Of a stretch of 64,000 nt of DNA, positions 18,980 through 29,107 are shown in pieces; within the stretch, counting starts at the first letter, position 1, and each line of letters starts with the position of its first letter. The notes below the pieces were generated by a model that was not told where the DNA came from, made no database searches, and saw only the letters and a program-made list of their open reading frames with translations. A program made the translations under genes and the position numbers. This stretch comes from CAIWHR01 sp963781285 (GTDB lineage: Bacteria > Pseudomonadota > Gammaproteobacteria > Burkholderiales > Casimicrobiaceae): the NCBI GenBank assembly GCA_963781285.1, contig CAWAFI010000019.1, positions 1 through 64,000 on the forward strand, in the 5' to 3' direction.

Positions 18980-20332
18980 TTACGGCGAAGAGGCATCGCC
19001 GAAATACCGCGCCAAAGCCAAGTTGGGTCTGGTCGGAAGCGAATCGCCCGGGAATCTGGACGCCGTATCCGCCTGACCAGCCGCAACGATCCGGCCATTC
19101 GGTTGGATCGCTACGGCTAACGCGGTAGCGGTCGTGCCGATCGGCGTGGAAACACTTCCTCCGTTTCCGAACCCGGAGTCCAAGAGGCCGTTAGCATCCA
19201 ACCGCCATACTGCGAAGCTTTGCGCGGTCGGACTGGCAGCTACCGTTCCCGCAATAACGATCTTGCCGTTCGACTGGAGCGCGCCGGCGTAACCACGAAT
19301 GTCGGCTACCGCGCCGCCAACGCCGAAGCTGAGGTCTGGGGTGCCGTTCGCGAGGAACCGCAAAACGTCCCCAACAACCACGACGACGATCTTGCCGTCC
19401 GGCTGCAACACGACGGCACCGAGTTGGGGCGAGGGATTATTGGACACCGTACCGTGCACCGTGCCGCCTTGACCGAAAGCCGTGTCGAGCACTCCCGCTG
19501 CATCGAATCGCACCAACTGGAATTCGCCGATGAACGGACTCCCGGGTGTGCCGCCGAAAGCCCCGCTGCCTCCGCCGACGATGATCTTGCCGTCGGGTTG
19601 GACGACGATGGCCGATGCGTACGCGGCCGCATACTTCGTCGAAACGACCGCCTCGCCACCTGTGCCGAATGAGGGATCGCGCGTGCCATCAGCATTGAAC
19701 CGAATGACCCCCAATTTCCCGAAGTCTACGGTCGCGGCCGCAGCGGCCACGATCTTTCCGTCGGGCTGTAATGCAACAGCGTCACAAGCGGTATCGGGTG
19801 GGGCATTCGCGATTTGAGTTGTGACAATGCCATCGACGCCGAATGTCGCGTCGATCGCCCCGCCGCTGTTGAACCGGGCAAGCGTGCAGTACGCCGTCGC
19901 GGGCGTCCCTTTGTGGCTGACGCCCGCGGCGACGATCTTGCCATCGGGCTGCAGTGTCACTGCCGCACTTGGATAGGAGGCGGCACTTTCCAGTCCGACG
20001 ACAGCGGCTATACCCGCCGAGCCGAAAGCCGAATCCAGCGTGCCATCGAGGTTGTAGCGTGCCAGCACGAGATTCAGCTGATACATGTCCGGCGTCGCAT
20101 ATCCGGCCGCGACGATCTTGCCATCGAACTGCAGCACGACTGAAGTGGCGTGCGCACTCACTCCGATCGGAGTGATGACGGTCCCGCCGGTACCGAAGCT
20201 CGAATCCAGCGTGCCCGCAGTTGGCGGCGGAGGTGTCGTCTCAGACGTTCCGCCTCCTCCACCACATCCGGAAATCAACACCGCGGAGGCGAGCCCCACG
20301 GCCCAGAGACTGCATCGCCAATCACGTTTCAT
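18980..20332 (-). CDS. delta-60-repeat lipoprotein
   Basis: 450 residues. A lipoprotein signal peptide (MKRDWRCSLWAVGLASAVLI, then lipobox SGC) is followed by a glycine/threonine/proline linker. About eight delta-60 repeats follow, recognisable by LQPDGKIVAAG or close variants, each preceded by segments such as LDSSFGTGG, LDSAFGSAG and DTAFGQGG. The repeats form a beta-propeller-like surface domain. ATG 20332 is preferred because it begins directly at the signal peptide; the open frame continues 21 codons further. Ligand and role unknown. Its location between the scar and the RHS locus suggests cell-surface cargo of the island. Confidence 0.8.
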   Translation of the reverse strand: MKRDWRCSLWAVGLASAVLISGCGGGGGTSETTPPPPTAGTLDSSFGTGGTVITPIGVSAHATSVVLQFDGKIVAAGYATPDMYQLNLVLARYNLDGTLDSAFGSAGIAAVVGLESAASYPSAAVTLQPDGKIVAAGVSHKGTPATAYCTLARFNSGGAIDATFGVDGIVTTQIANAPPDTACDAVALQPDGKIVAAAAATVDFGKLGVIRFNADGTRDPSFGTGGEAVVSTKYAAAYASAIVVQPDGKIIVGGGSGAFGGTPGSPFIGEFQLVRFDAAGVLDTAFGQGGTVHGTVSNNPSPQLGAVVLQPDGKIVVVVVGDVLRFLANGTPDLSFGVGGAVADIRGYAGALQSNGKIVIAGTVAASPTAQSFAVWRLDANGLLDSGFGNGGSVSTPIGTTATALAVAIQPNGRIVAAGQADTASRFPGDSLPTRPNLALARYFGDASSP

Positions 20333-21365
20333 TGTGGCGTTGAACATTGCTCCCGCTCGACCTCGACTATCTTTCCCATCGCATCGTGCGTGCATGCGCG
20401 GTCAATGCGCATTACCGTGCCGGTCGATCCGTTATCCCGGAACATTGTGTAACTCCCGCGGCACGATGAACGACAGCTCCAACCGAACTATTGTAGGGCG
20501 TTGAATGACGGGAAACGAGATTCTTGAGGGCCGCCTTTGTCGTCGTTTAGCGACGCGCGCGCCTTTATGACGAGGATCGAATATTCGAAGGTCAGAAGGC
20601 GTGCAACGAGTGCCGTCGCGTGTGCGTCTGGTGTTGGCGGTCGAACAGCGAATGCACGAGCCGGGTTAAGCAGCCCCTTTTTGTGCCGCTTATCGGGCTG
20701 TCGGTCGCGATCCGATGCGCCACCATGGGGCCGTGTGCTGATGCCGAAAGCCCCCCTCTTTTTTCATGGCTGGGGATCTTGCCTCCAATCCGTTGCCAAA
20801 GCGTTCGGCAAGAGAGTCGCGGGCATTCCACATTGCAGCGCTGCTTCTAAGCAAACTCGGTTTCTTTCAGGGCGTCCACGCAACAAGGTCGCCGTTGTCG
20901 CCGACGTGTCGGCGGCTGATGATTCAGTGCAGGTTGAACAATGCCCAGGTCGCCTACTGAACTAGGCGTGTTCTGTGAGTTACAGCGTCTGGACTTGCCA
21001 GCGCATCGACGACGACGATCACGGCACACACGCCCGAACCGTCAGTCGTCAATACGTAAGCAAGCACGCATGCGACAGAACGTCGCATCAAATACGTGAT
21101 CGCGTGATCGCTTGTGCACATTTGATCTTCGTCAAACGCGATCCCTAAGGACCATGGCGAGAGAGGGTATTGCGACTACCGTAAAAAGCGTCGTCGATAA
21201 TCAAGGCGGGGCACCTGGTGTTGGAGTTGCCGTTAATCGCCGCAACGGAACATGTGCGGTTCATGCTGCGGTCGATCGAATGTGCCACCCGAGTGGACTG
21301 CGCATCACAAAGACGTTTGCCCCTCATTAGCCTCCGTCGACGTCCCATCGGGTTATGTCCGCAGC
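20333..21365. other. long intergenic region, nothing recognised
   Basis: Short open frames occur on both strands, but none shows family motifs, a convincing ribosome-binding site or codon use like the neighbours. It separates two divergent surface-protein genes and should hold their promoters, but no clear -35/-10 pair can be picked out. Confidence 0.4.
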
Positions 21366-23855
21366 ATGGAAGATGACGTCCGCTTGAACGCTCGAACGCG
21401 CTGGCGTGCATTGGCTCAAGTGCTGGTCGCGTGCTGCCTTGCGCTGCTTTCGACGGCGGTTGCGTCCAGGGACATGAGCAGCTTCTTCCCGCGCCCAACG
21501 AGCTTCGTCCCGGTCCCGCCGCCCAACCAGCAGTTGCTCACGCTTCGGGGCTTTATCGCTTATACGAGCACCTGGACGCCCGGCACGCATGTCGACAGCG
21601 AAGGCGAGGCGCGGAGCCGATTGCTCGCCTGGGCTGCGCTCCCTTGGCCGTACGGGTTCGGCGGCAGCTGTCTGCGCTCCGGCATCAGCTTGGCGGATGT
21701 TTCCTCCTGGAGCTACCACAATGGAGCATTCTCGAAACAACTGAGTCTCAATTCCACGGTGACGTGCACGGATTCCCATGGCTCGACGCAGGGACCCGCA
21801 AGCGAGGGTGCCACCCTTGGCGTTCCGCTAGGCTGTGTCGTCATCAGTGACGAAATCCGCTCGCTCGCCGGTGGCACCTTCAATACGCCGTACGATCCGA
21901 TCGCGTGCGTGCATCGGCTGTCGATCGATCGGCCGCCATGCTGCGATAGCCAGCCCGGCTACAGCGCCGGACCGACGGCAGCGGGCAAGCCGATCAACTT
22001 CGGACTGGGCCGCGAGGTCATGATCGAGACGGATTACGCGGCGCCGCCCGATTCGGGCCTGAGCCTGCAGCGCTACTACGAACTGCACGTTGCAACGCCT
22101 TACCGGCCATCACCGATTGGCCGTGACTGGAACCATTCGTTCAATCGCGCGTTGTTCGACGGCGGCAATCCGGCGACTGGCGTGTACTCGATCGGCATCA
22201 GCGAGCCGAACGGCCACTGGACGTGGTTTGGCCTATCGGGAGCAAATTTCGTTTCGATGTATCACCCGGCCGACATCCTGACCAAGATTGATCTTGGCGG
22301 CGGGGCCTTTGAATGGCGTCGGCAAAAGCCCGATGGGGAGGTCGAGACCTACGACTCCTACGGCCGCAACACCCGCCTCGAAACTGCGGGAGGGCGCCGC
22401 TTGACCCTCGGGTACGACGCCCAGAACCGTTTGGCGTCGGTGACCAACGAGATGGGGCGGGGCTTGACCTTCGTGTACGGCACGAACGGCAACGTCCAGC
22501 AAGTCAACCTGCCGGACGGTGGCGCCATCACCTACGACTACTCCGCCGACAGCAGCCCGATGCTGATGGCGGTGCATTATCCGGGTCCGACCAGCCGGAG
22601 CTATTCGTACCAATCCTCGCTGCTGTCCGGTGCCACCGATGAGAATGGCACGGCGTATTTCAGCGTCACCTACAACAGTTATAGCAAGGCGACGGCTACC
22701 CAACTCTCCGGCGGCGCCAACCGGTACGGCTACACGTCGACCTATGTGTCCGGCGGCCCGCCGTACTACGGCAACGAAGGCGCCACGGGAACCTTCGCCT
22801 TGACGACACCGCTCGGCACCACGATCACCTACACCACGATCAACGTCAACGGCAGCATCCGTCCGGCGAGCATTTCCGACTCGTGCCCGACCTGCGGCGT
22901 TACCGGGTCGGCGTTTACCTACGACACCAATGGCAACGAGACGTCGCGGACGGATTTCAACAACAAGAAGACCTGTTACGCCTACGACCTGACGCGCAAC
23001 CTGGAAAGCGCGCGGGCGGAAGGCATCCTGTCGACGGAAACCTGCAGTACGGTGTTGGCCACACTCCCCAGCCGCGCCGACGTGCGCAAAGTGTCGACGC
23101 AATGGCACGCGATCTGGCGCCTGCCGACGAAGGTCGCCGAGCCCAACCGCATCACCACCAACACCTACAACGGCGATGGTGGCGTTTACTGCGCGCCGAC
23201 CATCGCGCTGGTCGGTGGCAACCCGATTGGCGTGGTTTGCACGCGGACGGTGCAGGAGACGACCGACGCGACCGGGCAGCAAGGGTTCGCGGCCACCCTC
23301 ACCGGCACGCCGCGCGTATGGCAGTACACCTACGACAGCTACGGCCAGGTGCTGACTGCGACCGATCCCAACAACAAGACCACGACCACCGCCTACTACG
23401 CCGCCAACGACCCGGACCTGGGCAAGCGCGGCAACGTGCAAAGCATCACCAACCCGCTCGGCCACGTCACCACGATCACGACCTACGACTTGAACGGCCG
23501 GCCATTGTCCATCACCGATCCGAACGGGGTCGTAACGACCCTCACCTATCACCCGCGGGGCTGGCTCACCTCGCGCACGGTGGGCGGGGAACAGACCGTC
23601 TACGACTACGACGGAGTGGGACAGCTCACCAAAGTCACCTTGCCCGACGGCAGCTACGTGCAGTACACCTACGACGGCGCGCACCGGCTGACGCAGCTCC
23701 AGGACGGGCTCGGCAACCAGATCGTGTACACGCTGGACGCCATGGGCAACCGGATCAAGGAGCAGGCGTTCGATCCGGGCGGGACGCTCGCCCGCACCCG
23801 GCAGCAGGTGTACGACAGGCTGAACCGGCTGCATCAGACCGTCGGCGCGCAGTAG
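21366..23855 (+). CDS. RHS-repeat protein, N-terminal and repeat part
   Basis: 829 residues from ATG 21366, with a signal-peptide-like N-terminus (WRALAQVLVACCLALLSTAV). An N-terminal beta-sandwich region contains NFGLGREVMIETDYAAPPDS and LQRYYELHV, followed by YD/RHS repeats: YDSYGRNTRLETAGGRR, YDAQNRLASVTNEMGRG, YDLNGRPLSITDPNGVV and YDGVGQLTKVTLPDGSY. Such proteins form a shell that encloses a C-terminal toxin tip. The frame closes at TAG 23853, inside a 263-bp insertion. Removing the insertion restores an in-frame join to the next RHS repeats (ENTLYTYDANGNLTV). An upstream start at 21252 is open but lies before the signal peptide. Confidence 0.8.
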   Translation: MEDDVRLNARTRWRALAQVLVACCLALLSTAVASRDMSSFFPRPTSFVPVPPPNQQLLTLRGFIAYTSTWTPGTHVDSEGEARSRLLAWAALPWPYGFGGSCLRSGISLADVSSWSYHNGAFSKQLSLNSTVTCTDSHGSTQGPASEGATLGVPLGCVVISDEIRSLAGGTFNTPYDPIACVHRLSIDRPPCCDSQPGYSAGPTAAGKPINFGLGREVMIETDYAAPPDSGLSLQRYYELHVATPYRPSPIGRDWNHSFNRALFDGGNPATGVYSIGISEPNGHWTWFGLSGANFVSMYHPADILTKIDLGGGAFEWRRQKPDGEVETYDSYGRNTRLETAGGRRLTLGYDAQNRLASVTNEMGRGLTFVYGTNGNVQQVNLPDGGAITYDYSADSSPMLMAVHYPGPTSRSYSYQSSLLSGATDENGTAYFSVTYNSYSKATATQLSGGANRYGYTSTYVSGGPPYYGNEGATGTFALTTPLGTTITYTTINVNGSIRPASISDSCPTCGVTGSAFTYDTNGNETSRTDFNNKKTCYAYDLTRNLESARAEGILSTETCSTVLATLPSRADVRKVSTQWHAIWRLPTKVAEPNRITTNTYNGDGGVYCAPTIALVGGNPIGVVCTRTVQETTDATGQQGFAATLTGTPRVWQYTYDSYGQVLTATDPNNKTTTTAYYAANDPDLGKRGNVQSITNPLGHVTTITTYDLNGRPLSITDPNGVVTTLTYHPRGWLTSRTVGGEQTVYDYDGVGQLTKVTLPDGSYVQYTYDGAHRLTQLQDGLGNQIVYTLDAMGNRIKEQAFDPGGTLARTRQQVYDRLNRLHQTVGAQ

Positions 23856-24112
23856 GAGGCCATCATGAATCGCCGCCTCCGCTCCGTTGCGCTTGTCCGT
23901 CGCGGCGCTCGTCACGTTGCTGGCCGGCGAAGCCGCCGCCCAATACTGCCCGGTCAGCAGTACGTACTTCACCGGTAACTACAGCCGCCCCGGCTGCACG
24001 GTGGGCACCTGCTGGGCGCCTGCTCCCTTCGCCGGCTCGACCGCGATCACCGGCAGCCAGTACCCGTCGACCAACTACGCCTGCGCGACGACGGCGCCGG
24101 GCAGCTGGCGCG
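23850..24112 (+). other. 263-bp insertion inside the RHS gene, encoding a secreted-peptide-like start
   Basis: The segment is flanked by 7-bp direct repeats (GGCGCGC at 23844-23850 and 24107-24113). It carries its own AGGAGG followed by ATG 23866. After a shift of frame it encodes a signal-peptide-like stretch (LSVAALVTLLAGEAAAQ) and a short mature part, YCPVSSTYFTGNYSRPGCT. Cutting it out joins the flanking RHS repeats in frame. It may be an inserted cassette or the start of a second gene that recombined into the RHS repeats. Confidence 0.5.
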
Positions 24113-26211
24113 CTGGAGAACACGCTCTACACTTACGACGCCAACGGCAATCTCACCGTCGCCAAGGACCCGCTCGGGCGCAGCACCACCAACACCTACG
24201 ATGCGCTGAACCGCCTGACCCAGGTGCTCGATCCGGCCAGCGGCACCACCCAGTACGGCTACAACGGCAACAGCGCGTTGAAGCAGGTCACCGATCCGCG
24301 CAACCTCGTCACCACCTACACGCTGAACGGCTTCGGCGAGACCACGGTCCTGGCCTCGCCCGACACCGGCAGCACGACCAACACCTACGATCCCGCCGGC
24401 AATCTGCTCACCCGGCTCGATGCCCGGGGGGTGACGGCCACCTACACCTACGACGCGATCAATCGCGTCACCCAGATCGTCTACAGCAAGAGCGGGAGCC
24501 CGAGCGAGACGCACACCTTCACCTACGACGCCGGCAGCAACGGCAAGGGCCGCCTGACCGGGCTCACCGACCCCGCCGGCACGCACGAGCTGGACCTACG
24601 AGGCGCACGGCCGGGTGACCGGCAAGACGCAGGTCGTGGGCGGGGTGACCAGGACGGTGGGCTACGGCTACAACGCCGCGGGGCAGTTGGCGACGCTGAC
24701 CACGCCCTCGGGGCAGAGCATCACCTACACCTACAGCAACAACCGTATCGTCGCGATCAGCATCAACGGCACGCCGCTCATCACCGGCGCCAGCACGGAG
24801 CCGTTCGGTCCGCTCAACGCCTGGCATTGGGGCAATGGCCTGTACTCGTTCCGCGACTACGATGCCGACGGCCGGCTGGCGACGTGGGAGTTCCGCAACG
24901 GCACGTCGATCCTGCGGAGCGAGCTGACCTGGGACATCGGCGAGCCGGATCACCGCCGTCACCGATCCGGCGACCGCCACCCTCAAGGGCGCCTACCAGT
25001 ACGACAATCTGGACCGGCTGACCGTGGCGCAGAAGGGGAACCCGGTCACCAGCACGCAGCAGTTCGGCTACGACGCGGTCGGCAATCGCAGCAGCAAGAC
25101 GGTCGACAGCCAGCTCACCAACTACACCTACCCGGCGAGCAGCAACCAGCTCTCCGCCCTCACCGGCGTCGGGGCGAAGAGCTACACCTACGACGGCGCC
25201 GGCAACCCGACGCTGATCGGCGCTGCGAGCTACGTCTACAACCTCGCCAACCGGCTCGTCGCGGTGACGGCAGTCGCGACCTACCAGGTGAACGCGCTGG
25301 GGCAGCGGGTCGAGAAGGTCGCGGGCGGCGTGACGACCCGTTTCGTCTACGACGAGCAGGGCCACCTCGTCGGCGAGTACGACGTCACCGGCACCCTGAT
25401 CCAGGAGACGGTGTGGCTGGAGGACCTTCCCATCGCGACGCTGCGGCCGACTGGCTCGGGCACTCCGCCGCCGATCGCGATCTACTACGTGCACCCGGAC
25501 CATCTCGGCAGCCCGCGCGCGGTCACCCGCCCGAGCGACAACGCGTTCCTGTGGCGCTGGGACAACGTCGATCCGTTCGGGGCGAACCTCCCCAACGAGA
25601 ACCCGAGCGGGGCGGGGACGTTTCAGTACGCGCTGCGCTTCCCCGGCCAGTACTACGACGCCGAGACCAGTACGCACTACAACTACTTCCGGGATTACGA
25701 TCCGACGATCGGCAGGTACACTGAAAGCGATCCGACCGGCCTCAGCGGCGGTATCAACACGTATGGCTACGGGCTGGCCAATCCGATTCGGAACATCGAT
25801 CCCACGGGTGAGGTCGCGATCGTCCTTGCTCCGGCTCTAACCGGTGTGGCCGAGGCTTGCATAGCGGCAATCTCCGGACTTCTTCTTGCGAGCAATCTAA
25901 CAGGCGATACACCGGACGAAGGGAGCGCTGCACGACAACGCGAATACGAAGCGTATAAGCAGGCTTGCAGCGGGCTAGGCCAACCTCCGCCAGGCCTTTC
26001 CCGTTGCGCAGAGCTTGCGTGGCTGTATCAAAAGACGAAGCGATGTGTAGAGCTGCGGCAGGCTTGGGATGACAAGTGGAGCCCAGGGAGACACTCTACG
26101 GAAATTCGCAACCTTACCCAGCGGCTAAGCAACTTGGCGGCGGCTATCATGCGCGATTGTTGCCCAGATTGTGCCCCACCGCCGGCTTCTGGTTCAAGGC
26201 AACCGAGATGA
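24113..26211 (+). pseudogene. RHS-repeat core and toxin tip, with frameshifts
   Basis: It continues the RHS protein: repeats (YDALNRLTQVLDPASGTTQ, YDAINRVTQIVYSKSG), then a conserved C-terminal core (HPDHLGSPRAVTRP, PGQYYDAETSTHYNYFRDYD, GRYTESDPTGLSGGINTYGY). The frame changes near 24587 (an extra G in the HSWTYEAHG-like stretch) and near 24943, after which it stays open from 25024 to 26211. After DPTGEV comes a unique tip of about 135 residues with a hydrophobic segment, cysteines, WDDKWSPGRH and a C-terminal DCCPDCAPPP. The tip is presumably the toxin; no enzymatic family is recognised. Confidence 0.7.
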
Positions 26212-26633
26212 ACGCTGAAAAGCCGCCACCCACGGAGAAGGAATGGGGCGATTGGGCCAGAGACCTCGACGCCAGTTACGCGCACAAGTTGTTCTTTGGC
26301 AAATCCCAAGATGAGTTTGCGGAACTTTATTCCCGGGATCCGATTGAGCGAGCGGGAGAACTTGAGTTCGTCTCCGACCCCGTGTTCTCGTACTACGCAG
26401 CGGCCGCTACAAAGTACTTGCTTTCTGAGCGGAGTCGCGGCGATCCGGATGCTGCAAACGCATTCTTGTCGCTGCTTGAAGCGCGATTAAGGGATCGACC
26501 CAATAGCGCGCAGGCGTTGATCAACGAGCTACAGGAGGAACTTGAAGCGATTGCCTCGCGCCAGTCATTCTACGAAGCGTCAGAAGACATATACGGGAAG
26601 TTCACGGCACGAGTGCGTGCGCTCTGTCAATAA
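26208..26633 (+). CDS. probable immunity protein for the RHS toxin tip
   Basis: A 141-residue acidic, helical protein (MNAEKPPPTEKEWGDWARDL to FTARVRALCQ) with no signal peptide, so cytoplasmic. Its ATG overlaps the stop of the RHS tip (ATGA), a common arrangement for toxin-immunity pairs. Family not recognised; the function rests on position, size and overlap. Confidence 0.6.
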   Translation: MNAEKPPPTEKEWGDWARDLDASYAHKLFFGKSQDEFAELYSRDPIERAGELEFVSDPVFSYYAAAATKYLLSERSRGDPDAANAFLSLLEARLRDRPNSAQALINELQEELEAIASRQSFYEASEDIYGKFTARVRALCQ

Positions 26634-26680
26634 CGCCTGCAGCTCCTAGCAGCGACGACACCGGCCACGACTCTGCTCTA

Positions 26681-27286
26681 TTGGGGGAGAGGTCTATTCG
26701 AATACTGCCCGGCCAGTACTACGACACCGAGACGGGGACCCATTACAACTACTTCCGCGATTACGATCCCAGCATCGGCAGGTACATGGAGAGCGACCCT
26801 ATCGGACTGCGCGGTGGGCTTAACACCTACAGTTACACATATCAAGATCCCATTCGCCGCTCAGATCCGCAGGGGCTCGAAGATCCTACACAATCAGATC
26901 TGTTCACGTGTCTCTTCAATAGGGAGGATTGCAAAGCAGCGCGCAAATGCCGCGATGAGGCCTTGGCAGAGACCAGACGCCGCCATGGCAGGCAAGGCAC
27001 CAATGACATTTCGGACGCGTTCCGTCATTGCTTCTGGAGCTGTTGCATGGCGCAAACGATTGGCGCTTCCCAAGCGCAGAAATTCGGCGACTCCCACGAG
27101 AATTATCCAAAGAATCCGGTCTGTTAGAAAAATATGGATCTGTTCAACAATGCTGCAGGCAGAGGGGCGGGAGCGGGCAATCCGAGAGGGGATTGCGGCG
27201 CCATGTGCAGTAACGCACCCTTGCAGGTCGCGCCTCAGGGCTCCTGTGCGCCTTGCGGCACGAGAGATTATTTCTCAACCTACTGA
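26681..27286 (+). pseudogene. orphan RHS tip (displaced toxin module) with an in-frame amber stop
   Basis: It begins in conserved RHS core sequence (LPGQYYDTETGTHYNYFRDY, SIGRYMESDPIGLRGGLNTY) without any repeats or signal, so it is a displaced alternative tip. The toxin part has cysteines and NDISDAFRHCFWSCC, GASQAQKFGDSHE, reminiscent of DUF6973-type domains. A TAG at 27125-27127 ends the open frame. The same frame continues without a stop as KNMDLFNNAAGRGAGAGN to TRDYFSTY, ending at TGA 27284. The amber codon therefore appears to truncate a longer domain. Confidence 0.6.
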
Positions 27287-27301
27287 ATCAAGACGCGTCG
27301 G

Positions 27302-27694
27302 ATGAAGAAGAAGGCATTAGTGTTATTACTGGGCGTCGCGCTTCTCCTGATAGCCGGCGCAGGCTATGTGTTTGTAATGGGAAAGTATCAAGCATCCCCG
27401 GGTAGTTGGCCGCGAGAACAATTCTCTGCTCAATCCTGGGCGACGGCGCCTGAAGACCAGAGGTTCAGGCTATACAACGACCTCGCAGAAAGGAAGTTGT
27501 TAGATGGAAAATCCAAATCAGAAATCATTGCGCTTCTAGGCAAGCCCAGTTTTGAGGCTTCCGACGGGCATTACGTAACGTACATGGTGAAGTCCGCCAC
27601 GCCAGGCGAGTACACGCTGAACGCAATCTATCTGCTTCAAATCGATCTCGATAGGGACGGGCGTGTGACAAGCTATTACATCCGCGCCGACTGA
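27302..27694 (+). CDS. small membrane-anchored protein, possible immunity protein of the orphan tip
   Basis: A 130-residue protein with one N-terminal transmembrane segment (ALVLLLGVALLLIAGAGYVF). The outer domain has LLDGKSKSEIIALLGKPSFE, a BamE/SmpA-like motif, and ends QIDLDRDGRVTSYYIRAD. It begins 15 bp after the far stop of the orphan tip, where an immunity gene is expected. The lower GC than its neighbours fits a transferred module. Function inferred from position only. Confidence 0.5.
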   Translation: MKKKALVLLLGVALLLIAGAGYVFVMGKYQASPGSWPREQFSAQSWATAPEDQRFRLYNDLAERKLLDGKSKSEIIALLGKPSFEASDGHYVTYMVKSATPGEYTLNAIYLLQIDLDRDGRVTSYYIRAD

Positions 27695-28044
27695 GGGATG
27701 CATTCTGAATGAATCATGAAGAGCTTGGCGACATAGGAACGGACGGCGAAGTTCGTGCCTGTGCTGTTCAGTTAAGGCGACGCTTTTTGTGACGCTTTTC
27801 GGGTTTTCAACGGTGCTCGAGCCAGGCATCATGGGCCCAACGTCAAAGCGCAGACACGTTGTCAAGCCGGAAAGCGCCAAGAATGCGGGTATTGTCGTCT
27901 TGCATATTGCTTCTTCCACTTGACGCAAGGATTCGCCGGGCATACAAGGGAATCTCATTTGTGCAGGTCGCTTGCATCCCTGGTGCTCATCATGAGCGAC
28001 GAAAGCAAGCACGTCAGCTAGCCGCGTAGATTGGGCAAGCCTCA

Positions 28045-28754
28045 GACAGTTGGGTCTTCGGACCCGTAGGGCGCGAAGTTAAGCCCGCATTGCTTCGTGC
28101 GCGCCGTTAAGGCGTCGCGGGTGAGAAAGGCGCAGCGAGTTCGATGACTGCGCAAGCGTCGCAAGACGCTGGAGTAGTAACGGCCGTCCCCAAGACGGTC
28201 GGAGAGAAGTTTCGCCGTCCTTGAGACGGCCTGTCGGAAGACATCCCGCGAGGGGTGGCCCGGTGTCGACGCTAACGCGAGCGCCGGGTTCTTCAAGATA
28301 GACCGAGCGATGTTGTTTCGCTGCCTCGGTCGTGGACGCTAGAAGCGTCTGGAGCAGCGTATCGGTCTCGTGCTTGACGCGAGATCGATGCGTCAGGTGC
28401 AACCTCAGGGTGGCGGGAGCGGCGCGGTGTCCATGCGCGGCTGCGATTTGCAATCGCGCGTCCCGTTAGCCGAGGGGGACCATCGCGTCCTCGCTGCCCC
28501 GAGCGTTGCCACCTTAGGCGGTGATGCCTGCAGAGAAGCGCAGGCATCGCCCGCCGTCCCCCTGAGCCCTACGAGAGCGCCGCCATCGTGCGGTGTGTGA
28601 AGCGCGCGGCTTGACGCCGCTCGCATGAGGCGAGCCATCGAGCTCGCCGAGCGCGATGTGGCGTTAGCCGCTGCGCTCACGCACCGCCCGCTCGCACGCG
28701 CCGCGCGTCGTCACTGCTAGTGACGTACGCGCGCATACCACGTTCGGCGCGCTT
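28045..28754 (+). ncRNA. candidate long structured RNA, copy B
   Basis: Diverged homologue of the 7530-8120 region. The last 130 bases (28627-28754) are close to identical, including ggcgagccatcgagctcgcc and gtgacgtacgcgcgcatacc. Upstream, primary sequence drifts but hairpins stay: 28182-28200, 28214-28230, 28301-28331 and 28335-28349, with paired substitutions relative to copy A. Homology stops at 28754, where the sequence jumps straight into the 3' part of a serine recombinase gene. This copy is therefore the left side of a deletion. Confidence 0.5.
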
Positions 28755-29107
28755 ATGGGTGCGCGGCGCACAAGGACCGCGGGCCTGCGGTATGCGGTGG
28801 CGTGGTCGCCAATCATGCCGAGGTCGATCGCGTCGTGCTCGACCACGTGCGTGGCGCGCTGACCGCGCCGGACGTGCTGGCATGGATCGAACACGAGGCG
28901 CTGCGCCGTGCCGACGAGCTCGCCCGAGATTCCGCGCAAATCGATGCGGACCGTACGCGCGAGCAGCGCGTGCAGCGCGAGATCGAGCGGCTCACGGATG
29001 CCGTCGCACAGATGGGATTGTCGACGGCGCTCGCCGAGCGGTTGCGCAAAGCGGAAGCCGAACGGGACGCGTTAAAACGCGCCAGGACGCGCGCGGCCGT
29101 CGCGCCG
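28755..29107 (+). pseudogene. serine recombinase fragment (zinc-ribbon end plus coiled coil)
   Basis: It reads GCAAHKDRGPAVCGGVVANH and HVRGALTAPDVLAWIEHEAL, then a charged coiled coil, and is closely similar to residues of the recombinase encoded at about 10532-10890. The catalytic domain and the C-terminal end are absent: the left edge joins the structured-RNA copy, the right edge joins a sulfatase gene at 29108. A remnant of a sister element, not functional. Confidence 0.75.

Noticed and set aside
27125..27127. Possible recoding of TAG in the orphan RHS tip
   Set aside because: No downstream recoding element or suppressor tRNA is visible. A nonsense mutation is simpler.
28045..28754. Coding potential in the second structured-RNA copy
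   Set aside because: Open frames in the two copies are not conserved, and indels between the copies are not multiples of three.
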